A DNA stretch of 64,000 nt from Inquilinus sp. Marseille-Q2685 (lineage in GTDB: Bacteria; Pseudomonadota; Alphaproteobacteria; DSM-16000; Inquilinaceae): the NCBI RefSeq assembly GCF_916619195.1, contig NZ_CAKAKL010000002.1:62001-126000 (forward strand), read 5' to 3'. Under the pieces are notes generated by a model. It saw only the letters and a list, made by a program, of their open reading frames with translations, ran no database searches and was not told the origin of the DNA. Each line of letters begins with the position of its first letter. The stretch's first letter is position 1. The position numbers and the translations under genes are program-made. Positions 18,409-27,370 of the stretch are shown in pieces.

Positions 18409-19311
18409 TCATAGCGCCGTCATCGGCCGGACTGGTTGCGGGCGGATGTCGGCGCCGTCGGGCGCGGCGGTCACCGGGGTGGCGCCGGGAGGCCCGATCA
18501 CCAGCCGCAGGCGCTGCCGCCATCCGCGCGTCCGGCGCAGATCCCGGGCGATCTCCAGCCACTCCCGAAAGGTGACCTTGACCGGGTTGCTGCTGGCCGG
18601 GACGCCCAACAGGCCGTACGTCACTGGGGTGTCGTCACGCTCGGCCGTGAAGGTGCCGAAGAGGCGATCCCAGATGATGAGCACACCCCCGAAATTGCGG
18701 TCGAGATAGATCTCGTTCTTCCCGTGATGGACGCGGTGGTGCGAGGGCGTGTTCAGGACCCATTCGAGCGGTCCGAGCCGGCCGACCAGGTCGGTGTGAA
18801 TCCAGAACTGATAGAAGAGGTTGAGGGCCATCGTCCCCGCCACCGCCAGCGGATGGAACCCGAGCAGGTAGAGCGGCAGGAAGACAAGCCAGCCGCCCGA
18901 GATCACCTCGGTCGCGCCGAGCCGGAACGCGCTGCCGAGGTGAAGATGTTCGGGCGAATGATGGACCGAGTGGGAGGCCCACAGCCAGCGGACCTCGTGG
19001 CCCAGCCGATGCGCCCAGTAGTAACAGAACTCGACGCCCAAAAAGAGCAGCGCCAGCGCCCACCATGTGTCGACCGGAACCGTCGCCATCCGATGCTGGT
19101 AGACGAAGAAGGCCACCGGCAACACCACGATGGGCAGGAGAAGCCGCCCCGGGATCCGGATCAGCATCACGCCGACGGAAACCAGCAACTCCCGCCACGG
19201 ATAGGCCCTTCGGCGCACGGCCAGATACCAGATCATCTCGATGGCGACCGCCGCGAGAACGAGCCAGTACAGCCTGAACGGAAGCAGTGACTCAACAACA
19301 TGCATGGACAT
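18409..19311 (-). CDS. Sterol desaturase/fatty acid hydroxylase-family membrane protein
   Basis: 300 residues from the ATG at 19311; the frame upstream of it is not protein-like. The integral membrane protein carries the three His clusters of the di-iron hydroxylase superfamily: HRLGH, HSVHH and HHRVHH. The enzyme should hydroxylate or desaturate lipid chains in the inner membrane. It ends 70 nt upstream of the ECF sigma factor start on the same strand and may share its operon. Confidence 0.88.
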   Translation of the reverse strand: MSMHVVESLLPFRLYWLVLAAVAIEMIWYLAVRRRAYPWRELLVSVGVMLIRIPGRLLLPIVVLPVAFFVYQHRMATVPVDTWWALALLFLGVEFCYYWAHRLGHEVRWLWASHSVHHSPEHLHLGSAFRLGATEVISGGWLVFLPLYLLGFHPLAVAGTMALNLFYQFWIHTDLVGRLGPLEWVLNTPSHHRVHHGKNEIYLDRNFGGVLIIWDRLFGTFTAERDDTPVTYGLLGVPASSNPVKVTFREWLEIARDLRRTRGWRQRLRLVIGPPGATPVTAAPDGADIRPQPVRPMTAL

Positions 19312-19352
19312 GAGCCCTGTCTGGTCCCGGGTCCGATGCGGCCCGGTCCCAC

Positions 19353-19445
19353 CTGATACGGACCGCCCGGCGGGAGTGTTCGTCGCGATGATCGGGTCTT
19401 GGGCGGAAACTTCCGGGCCGAGGCCCGTACCAGCGTGTGAGGGAT
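19353..19445 (+). repeat. Foldable intergenic element, copy B
   Basis: 93 nt matching copy A at 7890-7983: CTGATACGG at the left end, GGAGTGTTCGT near the middle-left, and CCGTACCAGCGTGTGAGGGAT at the right end. The outer stem is kept with one substitution. It ends 46 nt before the start of the secreted protein gene at 19492. Confidence 0.65.
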
Positions 19446-19491
19446 CCCGCCGGCCGATCGGCCAGGCGCCTCCACACGAAAGGTTGCTCAG

Positions 19492-20418
19492 ATGAGATTC
19501 GGCATTCTGGTGCCGGGGCTGGTCGGTATCACGCTCCTGACGATGCCGGGCGCCAGCGCCTGGGAGACCCACGGCGCGGTCGGAGCCTGGAGGGGTGGGT
19601 TCACCGGTTCCCGCTCCGGCAGCTGCGCCGCGGGCAGTTGCTCAGGCGTCCGGACCGTCACCGGCCCCGACGGCAGCACCGCGACCGGCACACGCAGCAT
19701 CACGCGGACCGCGCCGGGCCAGATCTCGTCCTCGCGCAGCATCGCGGGTCCGAACGGCAACACCGCCTCGCGCTCGGGCAGCACCAGTTGCTCCGACGGC
19801 AGCTGCACGCGCGACGTCACGGTGACCGGCCCGGATGGCCAAAGCGTCAGCCACTCCGGCACCGTGACACGGACGGCGCCGCGTTGGTTCACCAATTCCG
19901 GGACGTTGACCGGCCCGAACGGTGGCACGGTCTCCACCACCGGGGTCACCGGCTGCGCCGGAGGTGTCTGTCGTCACGCGGGCGTGGTGACCGGCCCGGC
20001 CGACGGCTCCGTCGTCGTCAGGGGCGGTGTCGTGGCACCGCCATTGTATGGCGGACCAGCCGCGGTCGTGGTCACTCCGCCGCCGGCCGTGGTCGTTCCG
20101 CGCCCGCGGCCAGTGGTCGTGGCGCCGGCACCCGCGGCGGCCGTATCGGTGACGGCAACGGTCCCAGCTCCGGCGGCCGTGGTGGCGCCCGCGCCGATGG
20201 TTGTCGCTCCGCCGCCGCTGGTGGTGCCTGCGGCCGTTGTCGCGGCGCCCTCGGTCAGCCTGACCGTGGGAGTTGCCCGTCCGCCGGTCGTGGTCGCGCC
20301 CCTGCCGGTCGTCGTGCCGCGGCCTGCCGTCGTGGTCACCCGGCCGCCGGTCGTCTACCGGCGGCCCGTTGCCGTCCGGCCGGGCGTTGTCGTCCGGGGA
20401 CCGGTCGTCTGGAGATGA
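19492..20418 (+). CDS. Secreted low-complexity repeat protein
   Basis: 308 residues. A signal peptide (about 1-23, ending ASA) is followed by an approximately 160-residue Gly/Ser/Thr-rich part with repeated TGPDG/TGPNG units and paired Cys residues (GSCAAGSCSG, TSCSDGSC, GCAGGVC). The last roughly 130 residues are almost only Val, Pro, Ala and Arg. No enzyme motif is seen. An envelope or cell-surface structural role is plausible. GAAAGG precedes the ATG. Its stop overlaps the next start as ATGA. Confidence 0.75.
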   Translation: MRFGILVPGLVGITLLTMPGASAWETHGAVGAWRGGFTGSRSGSCAAGSCSGVRTVTGPDGSTATGTRSITRTAPGQISSSRSIAGPNGNTASRSGSTSCSDGSCTRDVTVTGPDGQSVSHSGTVTRTAPRWFTNSGTLTGPNGGTVSTTGVTGCAGGVCRHAGVVTGPADGSVVVRGGVVAPPLYGGPAAVVVTPPPAVVVPRPRPVVVAPAPAAAVSVTATVPAPAAVVAPAPMVVAPPPLVVPAAVVAAPSVSLTVGVARPPVVVAPLPVVVPRPAVVVTRPPVVYRRPVAVRPGVVVRGPVVWR

Positions 20419-20981
20419 ATGCCCGCTGGTGCGCCCTGACGGGGGCAATCCTGCTCGGAGGCTGCGCCGTCGCGCCTCCGGCAGGCCCGAAGGTTCTTGC
20501 GCTGCCGTCGCAGGGCAAGAGCTTCGCCCAGTTCCAGAACGACGACACGACGTGCCGTCTGTTCGCCAAGCAGCGGACAACGCCGCAGGACCCGAACCAA
20601 GCCGTCAAGAGCAGCGGCCTGGGCCATGCGGCTGCGGGCGCCGGGATTGGGGCGGCGGCCGGCGCGCTGCGGGGCTCGGCCAGCGGCAACGCCGGAGATG
20701 GTGCAGCCGTCGGCGCCGGCACGGGATTGCTGTTCGGATCGGTCCTCGGAGGGCAGGCGAACCGCGCCTCCGCGGCGGACCTCCAGAACCGGTACGACAT
20801 CGCCTACACCCAATGCATGGTGGCGAAGGGCAATTCGGTCCAAGGCCCGTCTTCCCCGCCGCCAACCCCCGTCTACGCATCCCCGGTCTACGTCGCGCCG
20901 GCCTATCCGTATGCCTACGCCCCGGTCTATGCGCCGGCGCCGACCGTCTCCTTTGGGGCTGTCTATGCAAGGCGATACTGA
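20415..20981 (+). CDS. Glycine-zipper (YMGG-like) lipoprotein
   Basis: 188 residues from the ATG at 20415, overlapping the previous stop by 4 nt. The lipobox ILLGGC (Cys 17) marks an outer-membrane lipoprotein. A Gly-zipper segment (AAGAGIGAAAGALRGSASGNAGDGAAVGAGTG, split over about 73-104) is followed by the conserved RYDIAYTQCMVAKGN block and a Pro/Tyr-rich tail. It is cotranscribed with the secreted repeat protein. Confidence 0.82.
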   Translation: MNARWCALTGAILLGGCAVAPPAGPKVLALPSQGKSFAQFQNDDTTCRLFAKQRTTPQDPNQAVKSSGLGHAAAGAGIGAAAGALRGSASGNAGDGAAVGAGTGLLFGSVLGGQANRASAADLQNRYDIAYTQCMVAKGNSVQGPSSPPPTPVYASPVYVAPAYPYAYAPVYAPAPTVSFGAVYARRY

Positions 20982-20990
20982 CGGGACAGG

Positions 20991-21014
20991 GCAGGGCCGT
21001 ATCCTTGGCCCTGC
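20991..21014 (+). terminator. Stem-loop after the envelope protein pair
   Basis: GCAGGGCC (20991-20998) pairs perfectly with GGCCCTGC (21007-21014) across an 8-nt loop, 10 nt after the lipoprotein stop. There is no U-tract, so termination is only likely, not certain. Confidence 0.5.
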
Positions 21015-21043
21015 ACCGTCCGCCGGGGCCAGCTCGAGGTGCG

Positions 21044-21290
21044 ACGTTGCTAAACTAATGACAAGGCCGTGCTCGCGCATCAACTCCTGGCGCACCATGC
21101 TGGCGTTGCCCCGGTGCTGGCGGAGACGCTCGGTGAGCCAGCCCTCGTCCGGCTCCCTCACCTGCTCCCCCCGATCCACAGTGATCGGGACAGAACCTCA
21201 TCATATCCTCGTCCATCAGAACCTCCTCGCGCTGGAGGAGGGGCCAGATCCTCAAGGCGAGAGGCATCCAGTTTTACGTGTCGCCCGACA
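21044..21290 (-). pseudogene. IS21-like (istA) remnant
   Basis: On the minus strand, GWLTERLRQHRGNASMVRQELMREHGLV resembles the N-terminal region of IS21 IstA transposases (the HRGN-x-x-x-V-x-x-x-L block). The right edge, read inward, starts TGTCGGGCGACACG right after the stop of the neighbouring gene, as IS21 ends do. Everything else of the element is gone. Confidence 0.42.
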
Positions 21291-21291
21291 T

Positions 21292-22149
21292 CTAGAACGC
21301 TAATGGAGGCGGGGATCTCTCATATTCAATCCAAGCTCTCATGATGTCACCGTGTGTAACAGGATGCAGAATCTCCGAATTATGCTCATGCCTCCTGGAG
21401 TCGAAGCGTCTCAAAAGTGTCTGCTCCATGTGGAAAGCTCTCCGCGCACTTGGCCACTCGCATGCCAGAATTGCCTTATACGCTGCCCCACCGAGAGAGG
21501 GCATCGAGGCCCGGTTAAATTGGCGCACGCGGAGCGCCACATCGAAAGCCCAGCCAATTTTAAAAGCCAGGGACCGGTGTGTAGTAACGCTCATAAGATA
21601 GGTAAACGCTCTGGAATTGCGCAGATGCATCACTCCACGCCGCGTTGTCCACGGAGGAGGGGCTCGCTTTCTCGCGACACCCATCGGGTGATCGTCTACG
21701 GCGCCTTCCTGCATGACCTCAATCTCAGTCCGCGGCAAGGCCAGTATGGCAGCAGCCTCAGCCTGTTCGAGCTCGACGATGCCGCTGGCGGCATCCATGT
21801 TGAATCGCCTCGCTGTGATATCCTCCAATTTCCAGCGTGGTTCGTCGAACCTCCATGCCCGATGAATCTTCAGCGCAAATGGCCAGCGGTACCGGTCGCC
21901 GACCAAGTCGATCTGCCGAACGCTGAGACGGTAGGCACTGGACGGGACGGGGATCGTAGATGGCTGCATCAATCCGAGAACCATGCCCCGATCGCGCTCT
22001 GCCGTTGGCTCCCCCTTCGTGCCAACGATCACGACAAGGTCACCCGTCCGGAGGTCCCTTCGAGCCGACTCCCTTCGACCTGAATCGCCGAACTGCAGAG
22101 GACCGCATGGTTCGTCGAATCCCCAGGTTTTGGTCAAGAAGACCTTCAT
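21292..22149 (-). CDS. PUA/EVE-like plus GIY-YIG (T5orf172-like) protein
   Basis: 285 residues from the ATG at 22149 (MKVFLTKTWGF). The N-terminal about 130 residues look like a PUA/EVE-type small barrel (FGDSGRRES...GDLVVIVGTKG...GMVLGLMQPS). The C-terminal about 100 residues fit the T5orf172/MUG113 branch of GIY-YIG nucleases (FTYLMSVTTHRSLAFKIGWA...RVRQFNRASMP...EQTLLRRFDSRR). It lies just downstream of qatD on the same strand (74-nt gap), next to an IS21 scar. A modified-base-sensing nuclease role is inference. Confidence 0.55.
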   Translation of the reverse strand: MKVFLTKTWGFDEPCGPLQFGDSGRRESARRDLRTGDLVVIVGTKGEPTAERDRGMVLGLMQPSTIPVPSSAYRLSVRQIDLVGDRYRWPFALKIHRAWRFDEPRWKLEDITARRFNMDAASGIVELEQAEAAAILALPRTEIEVMQEGAVDDHPMGVARKRAPPPWTTRRGVMHLRNSRAFTYLMSVTTHRSLAFKIGWAFDVALRVRQFNRASMPSLGGAAYKAILACEWPSARRAFHMEQTLLRRFDSRRHEHNSEILHPVTHGDIMRAWIEYERSPPPLAF

Positions 22150-22223
22150 CGCGGGTCTCACCTTGCTCGGTGCCGGGCCACTCCCGGTCACCCTTGGACG
22201 ACTCTGACCTGAATTCCGAAAGA

Positions 22224-22967
22224 TCAGCTCCTGGCGGGGATTTTTTGAATCAGCCGCCGAAAATTGTTGAGTAATTGGCGGCGTACCTCATCGACGGGTT
22301 CAGACCAAATCTGCGCTAGCGCTTCCACTGCTCGATCGGCATCCCACGGCCATGCTGCTCTTCCGTCGACCTGTGCAAAAGGACCGTCCGACTCGGTTAG
22401 AACGCGGTCGCGCGGCATCTTCGCCGCCAGGGCTCGGCCCTTGTCACCAGCCAACATCGCCGGCCCAATGCTGAACCAGCAGCCGAGGTCAATTGCGCGC
22501 GCAAGTTCTTTCTGCGTTCCCGAGAACCAGTGCAGGATGGCAATGCCGGCGGCGGGCCACGCTGTTAGCGCATCAAGAACCGGCGTCGCCGCGCGCCGAC
22601 TGTGGATTGTCATTATTCGCCCGCCCGCCCGCCCGCACAGATCGAGCACCTGGGAGAACACTTGCTCCTGATCTGGCCAATGTCGCCGAAACTCCGGGCC
22701 GCCGTCCAGCCCGACTTCGCCGACGTATCGCACTTGAGGAAGCAGGCGCTCGAACAGTGGCAGCTCACCTTTCCGCTCGTGCGCGATCTGAGGATGGAGC
22801 CCAAGCGCAGTGCGAATCCTAGGGGCGTCCTTTGACAGCGCAGCCGTGCCGGTCCACGCGGACGGTGTCGTCGTAACCGATAGAACATAGAGATTCCGGG
22901 CCACACACTCGCGAGCTGTGGCTTGCGGATCCGGATATAGATCCAGGTGCGCGTGGAAGTCGATCAC
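22224..22967 (-). CDS. qatD: QatD, TatD-family nuclease of the Qat anti-phage system
   Basis: 247 residues from a GTG overlapping the qatC stop (GTGA). TatD metal-site motifs are visible: HAHLD at the N-terminus, EVGLD (about 85), H in MTIHSRR, H in ILHWFSG, and a late SDGPF Asp. TatD proteins are metal-dependent deoxyribonucleases. In QatABCD the four genes together protect against phage. This is the last gene of a four-gene operon whose members overlap by 4 to 20 nt. Confidence 0.9.
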   Translation of the reverse strand: MIDFHAHLDLYPDPQATARECVARNLYVLSVTTTPSAWTGTAALSKDAPRIRTALGLHPQIAHERKGELPLFERLLPQVRYVGEVGLDGGPEFRRHWPDQEQVFSQVLDLCGRAGGRIMTIHSRRAATPVLDALTAWPAAGIAILHWFSGTQKELARAIDLGCWFSIGPAMLAGDKGRALAAKMPRDRVLTESDGPFAQVDGRAAWPWDADRAVEALAQIWSEPVDEVRRQLLNNFRRLIQKIPARS

Positions 22968-24241
22968 TTGACCCCGTAGGTTTGATGAAGCGCGCGAAGC
23001 TCACCGAGCCCGCGCTCAAGCATCCCAAGCAGGGCAGCGCGATCCTGGATGAAGGGCGATGCGAGCGCATGCCCAAGCCAACTATCGATCCCGTCGGCTT
23101 TTACAGCAGCAAGCGCAATCGCCACTGAACGAACGTCGTCGAAGCCGGCGTGCTCCGCATCGTCCTTTCCGATAGGCTTGTACACATAGTCGGTTGCGTC
23201 CGGGACGGTGCCCCATGCGAGGAACGCCGCCCGTCGCACCTGGCAGGGAACACAACGCCCGCATTGGTGATAATTGAACCGCTGAAATCGACCACAACTC
23301 GTCGAGCGAGCCGCCTCTGTGCGAAGCAACGTCTGGTCCGCACACGCCTTGAGCATCTCGCCTTTGGTCTTCGTCGCGTACGGATTGGTGAGCTTCACCC
23401 GTACGCCAGCGGCGTCGAGCACATCCTGCAGGCGGGCGAAGAACTCCGGGTGCGCCGTGCGAGTGCTGAGACTTCCCAGGCGCCCGCCTGTCAACGGCGG
23501 ATTGATGGCGATGAACCCATTCTCGCAGACGAAGAGCGGCACCTCCTGACCATCATGATAGGCCTTGAGAGCGGTGGCGGCGAGCACCCCGAACGTGATG
23601 AAGATTAGCGATCTCGCCCGTTGGGACGTCTCCTGAATGCCCGGCGTGTTCGCGTTATGATTCAATTGTAGGTGTACAAGACCACTGCCGATCTTCGCGG
23701 CGAAGTCCACCTGCTTATCTGCGTCCCCGCGCACCGTCTGGCTGATCGCGAAGGGCTTGCGGCCCTTGGCTGCGAGGTCGATCGCCCCGACGAGACTGTC
23801 GAGCCCTCCGGAAAGGAGAACGACGCAGTCATCTGTGGGTCGGACCGTCTCGCGCGGCGGAGTCGGTAGGAACCCACCTTCGTGAAAGCGCAGAGTCCAG
23901 CGGTCTGTTGTCAGGAAGGCCAGCGCTTCGGCGAGGGCCGCGGCTTGTCCGCTCCAGAACGGAGCGTCCGCAACGGCGATGTCGATCTCGATCTCGCGCG
24001 TCCACCCGTCCGGGCTCTGATCCCGTCGGGCCGCAAAATCGGCGGTGACGACGCTGAGTGCGATGGAAAGGAGATCCCACGCTCGTGGTGCCGGGTTAAG
24101 CCGCCGACGTTGAATCTCCGCCTTCACGGCGTCTCCGGCGCTTCCCTCTCCCTCCCGCCGCGGCTGACCGTAAAGGACGACGCGCAGGACGCCATCGCCG
24201 CTTGGCAGGTCTGCTCCATTCGGGGCGCAAGCCAGTCTCAT
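22964..24241 (-). CDS. qatC: QatC, QueC-like PP-loop protein of the Qat system
   Basis: 425 residues. The PP-loop ATP pyrophosphatase motif SGGLDSLVG is at about residues 143-151. Downstream comes a QueC-like zinc site (SCGRFQRFNYHQCGRCVPCQVRR, Cys-x2-Cys-x2-Cys). Compared with housekeeping QueC (about 230 residues) it has a long N-terminal extension, as described for QatC. QueC makes 7-cyano-7-deazaguanine; the Qat enzyme may modify DNA, nucleotide or protein, which is unsettled. The ATG overlaps the qatB stop (ATGA). Confidence 0.9.
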   Translation of the reverse strand: MRLACAPNGADLPSGDGVLRVVLYGQPRREGEGSAGDAVKAEIQRRRLNPAPRAWDLLSIALSVVTADFAARRDQSPDGWTREIEIDIAVADAPFWSGQAAALAEALAFLTTDRWTLRFHEGGFLPTPPRETVRPTDDCVVLLSGGLDSLVGAIDLAAKGRKPFAISQTVRGDADKQVDFAAKIGSGLVHLQLNHNANTPGIQETSQRARSLIFITFGVLAATALKAYHDGQEVPLFVCENGFIAINPPLTGGRLGSLSTRTAHPEFFARLQDVLDAAGVRVKLTNPYATKTKGEMLKACADQTLLRTEAARSTSCGRFQRFNYHQCGRCVPCQVRRAAFLAWGTVPDATDYVYKPIGKDDAEHAGFDDVRSVAIALAAVKADGIDSWLGHALASPFIQDRAALLGMLERGLGELRALHQTYGVK

Positions 24242-25089
24242 TCCGCGTAGCCCTCGAACACTTCGAACGTCTCCCTCAGGGCGTCTCGGACCACTTGGCT
24301 GATGCGGTCGCTCGTGATGCCGCGCCCGGCATCACGAAGCTTGCGAAATGACGCCGCCACGCTCTGCTTTACATACTCCCGAACTTCCTTGAGCCGCGAG
24401 AGGGCCGTCACAGCGCTGGGCGCCTTCTCGACGATCGTCTTGCCCACGTCGAGTTCGAAGCGTCGGAACACGTCAATCGCCGTAAATCGTTCGATGGCGA
24501 AGGTGCGCTGCTCCGGGTCGAGATTCAGGAGATCCGCATCCGGGAACCGAGTGAGAAGCTCGGACATCGCGTCGCGGATTGCCACTCGCTCCGCTTCGGC
24601 GTCTTGAGTGCCGTCAACGGGCCGGACCGCCTCGACAACGGCGTCCATCACCTCCTGTACGTTACGGCCTCCGAGAAGCGCCGGATCGAGCGGACTGCCC
24701 GGCGCGGCAGGCTGCCCGGATGCAACCCGCGCCAATGCGCCGCCGAGCGCATCAGCTGTTGCGGCGGTGCCGCCGAAACGGCGCGTCGCGGTTGCCGAGC
24801 CGCCGTACCCGGTTCGGATGTAATGGCCGAGGCTGCGCCGCATGTCGCGACCATCGCCCGATCTCGCGAAGTCACCCAGCGCGCGGCGTGCGCCGAGGAA
24901 TCGAGCGGGCGGCGCCAGCGGCGCTGGGGTGCGCGGTGCGACTTTCGGGGCCGCCGGCTCGGTATTGGCGGGCGCGTCGTCGGCACCCAGCTCACCACCA
25001 GGCGACTCTCCCGCTGGCGGGTCCGGCGTCCCTGAGGGCACCATCGGGACGCCGCTGCCCGGTCCTCCGCTAGACTGCGATGTGCCCAC
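24238..25089 (-). CDS. qatB: QatB of the Qat anti-phage system
   Basis: 283 residues from the GTG at 25089, chosen because AGAGGG lies just upstream and it overlaps the end of qatA by 20 nt; an ATG at 25044 is the alternative. The N-terminal about 75 residues are Pro/Gly/Ala-rich and disordered. The rest is helical, containing RSLGHYIRTGYGGSATATRRFGG, a motif characteristic of QatB. Its molecular role is unknown. Its identity rests on position between the KAP ATPase and QueC-like genes plus this motif. Confidence 0.85.
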   Translation of the reverse strand: MGTSQSSGGPGSGVPMVPSGTPDPPAGESPGGELGADDAPANTEPAAPKVAPRTPAPLAPPARFLGARRALGDFARSGDGRDMRRSLGHYIRTGYGGSATATRRFGGTAATADALGGALARVASGQPAAPGSPLDPALLGGRNVQEVMDAVVEAVRPVDGTQDAEAERVAIRDAMSELLTRFPDADLLNLDPEQRTFAIERFTAIDVFRRFELDVGKTIVEKAPSAVTALSRLKEVREYVKQSVAASFRKLRDAGRGITSDRISQVVRDALRETFEVFEGYAE

Positions 25090-26938
25090 TTTCCCTCTGC
25101 CTCTTGATCGCCGTCTTGACAGGCCGTGAAACCTGCTCCCGATCCCATACGTCGAAAACCCCACTCGCCCATGCCTGGTCACCGATTTTCGGGACGATGT
25201 TCGCTTGGATCTGTGCGACCGGGCGCTCGCCGAGGAAGGCGGCGAGCCTTGCACCCTGCGGCGGGTCGGCTTCGGCCACGGCAAGGCAGGCTTCCAGAAT
25301 GGCTGGCACGCCCCACTCCTGCTCCTGCCGGGCGCGGTCCAGCAGTCGGTCCATCATGATGGTGGTTTCGGTCCGCGGCACACGGAGAAGTCGATCCTTC
25401 AAACTCGACGCCATCTCCGGGTGCTGAAGGAGCGCGGTCAGAAGCTCGGCCGCTTCCGAGGAAAGCCGGTCCTCCGGTGTGATTAGCGGCGCGTGCTCAC
25501 GGCTCACATACAGCGCACCGCGCAGATCGGTATCGGCGAGCACCGGTGGCAGCGTCAGCCACTCGGCGAAGAACGGGTCGTCGAACGGCGCTGGAAAGGT
25601 CTGATCCTTGCCGGCGGTCGCCTTCTCCTCCCATTCGGCGAGGAAGATAGGCTTGCCCGTGTCACTGGCACTAACCTGTGCCATGAGCTCGGCGAACGCT
25701 TTGGGGCTTCCGAGCCGCTCGAACAGCAAGAGCTTGGCGAGAACGGCCTCGTCCACCCCGACGCCCTGCGCGTTTGAAATCGCCATGCGAATGGCGAGCG
25801 CGTTCAGGAACCGCTTGATGAGGCGTGGATTTCCGAGGATGCCCGACGCAGTCGTCATGAGGGGTGCGAGGCGGTCCGCCGTGTCGAAGCGGCCGATCAG
25901 TTCGGCCGGCAAGGGCTCGTGCAGCGATTGGACGAATGCGCGATCGACGCGCTTGCCAGCCCAAGTCTGCCGGAGTTGGGCGACGACGCCTTTTCGGATC
26001 TTCTCCTTCACATCCTCATCGAGCCCGCTGTTCTCGACGAACAGCAGCATCATGTACGCACGCACCTCTTGGGTCCCCAGCGGGGGCACCCGGATCGGCA
26101 CTTGGATCAGCTTGTCGAAATAGTTGGTGACAAGGAGATCGTCCGGGACGCCCTCGAAGTGCCGGCGAACGGCGTGTTTGATCATGTCGTTGTCGGCGGC
26201 GATCACGAAGGCGGTGTTCTTCAGGAACAGGAACAGCCGGATCGCCTCAAGCGTCGAGATTGTCGTCTCGGGCAGGCAGCGGTCGAGATCGTCGATCAGC
26301 ACCACGAGAGTGACGCCGAGTTCTTCTAATGTCTCCTCGAAGGTGTCGCGGAGCGCCTGGATCTCCTTCGGTGGCGACGTCCCCTCCTTCGGGTTCAGGA
26401 GTCCGCTCGCGGTTTCGGTAACCTCGCCCGCCTTGCCCGTTGCCTCCTCGATCAGCTTGGCGTCCATGCCGCCCGAAAAGAAGCGATGGCCTAGGCTCCA
26501 CACGTCGCCGATCAGCCCGGTCGGCGGCAGGCCGAGCGACATCGCGACCGTGGATCCAACGACGAGCTTGGCTGCGCGCAGCCAGTTCACGCGCTTCACC
26601 AGCGCCTTGGCCTTGTCGATGGCCGTCTCGCGCGCTGTTGCTTCCTCCTCCAGCTTAGTCGCGATCACGTCCATGAGCGCAGCCCGCGCGTCGTCGTAAC
26701 CCTGGTAGAGCCAGGCGTTGAACTCGACGAACACAAATTCCCGCTCACCTTCTTTGCGTGGCTGAGCAGCCAACGATGCCTGAGTGAGCTTGATCATCGA
26801 AGACTTGCCGATACCCCAGGCACCAGATACGCCGATGGAGATCGGTCGCCCACGCGCCTGGACGATGATCTCCGCCACGGTATCGGCGACCCCGGAGAAG
26901 TTCAGGAAGTCTCGTTCGGTCTCGTTATCGGGCCACAT
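25070..26938 (-). CDS. qatA: QatA, KAP-family P-loop NTPase of the Qat system
   Basis: 622 residues. KAP NTPase features: Walker A GAWGIGKSS (about residues 40-48), two weakly hydrophobic segments inserted after it (near 110-150, VVGSTVAMSLGLPPTGL), and Walker B VVLIDDLDRC (about 216-225). The helical C-terminal part carries the PRLIKRFLNAL sensor. It is first in the qatABCD operon. KAP proteins are membrane-associated ATPases of several defence systems. Confidence 0.92.
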   Translation of the reverse strand: MWPDNETERDFLNFSGVADTVAEIIVQARGRPISIGVSGAWGIGKSSMIKLTQASLAAQPRKEGEREFVFVEFNAWLYQGYDDARAALMDVIATKLEEEATARETAIDKAKALVKRVNWLRAAKLVVGSTVAMSLGLPPTGLIGDVWSLGHRFFSGGMDAKLIEEATGKAGEVTETASGLLNPKEGTSPPKEIQALRDTFEETLEELGVTLVVLIDDLDRCLPETTISTLEAIRLFLFLKNTAFVIAADNDMIKHAVRRHFEGVPDDLLVTNYFDKLIQVPIRVPPLGTQEVRAYMMLLFVENSGLDEDVKEKIRKGVVAQLRQTWAGKRVDRAFVQSLHEPLPAELIGRFDTADRLAPLMTTASGILGNPRLIKRFLNALAIRMAISNAQGVGVDEAVLAKLLLFERLGSPKAFAELMAQVSASDTGKPIFLAEWEEKATAGKDQTFPAPFDDPFFAEWLTLPPVLADTDLRGALYVSREHAPLITPEDRLSSEAAELLTALLQHPEMASSLKDRLLRVPRTETTIMMDRLLDRARQEQEWGVPAILEACLAVAEADPPQGARLAAFLGERPVAQIQANIVPKIGDQAWASGVFDVWDREQVSRPVKTAIKRQRESGHIAV

Positions 26939-27370
26939 CGGCTCGGTCTATTCCTCTCCTGGCGGCGACTCCGGCTACCTCAGCATCGGCGCTCACGTAC
27001 TGAATGGCTTCAGCGGTGCCTTGCGGGAGCGATGTTGCCCTGGGGTGGACAGGCGCCAAGAGGGATGGCGGAAACCGCCAGCGTGATAATCGGCATCAAA
27101 TCCCAATCTGAACAGTTTCATTGCAAATTGCAGGTATTTGAACGCCACTCGACGGGGTTAGTCAATCGGCGAGTGCTCGCCACGCGGGCAACGGGGCCGC
27201 TGCTGACCAGCTGCAGTGGAACTGATCGCCTAACGGCTTCTTGCGTCCGGTTTCGGCGTTCGCTGGGTGGCCGATGGTGTCCGCTTCGGCGCAGGCCAGA
27301 AGGGCTCCTAAGATCAGCAATGGGGACAAAGGCGGCTGGACCCGGCACAAGCCCGCGATAATCTGCGTCT
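26939..27370. other. Divergent intergenic region (qat promoter side)
   Basis: No gene supported. The region separates the minus-strand qat operon from the plus-strand acetyltransferase and must hold the qat promoter. TGCAAATTGCA at 27122-27132 is an 11-bp palindrome in its AT-richest part, a candidate operator. Confidence 0.4.
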
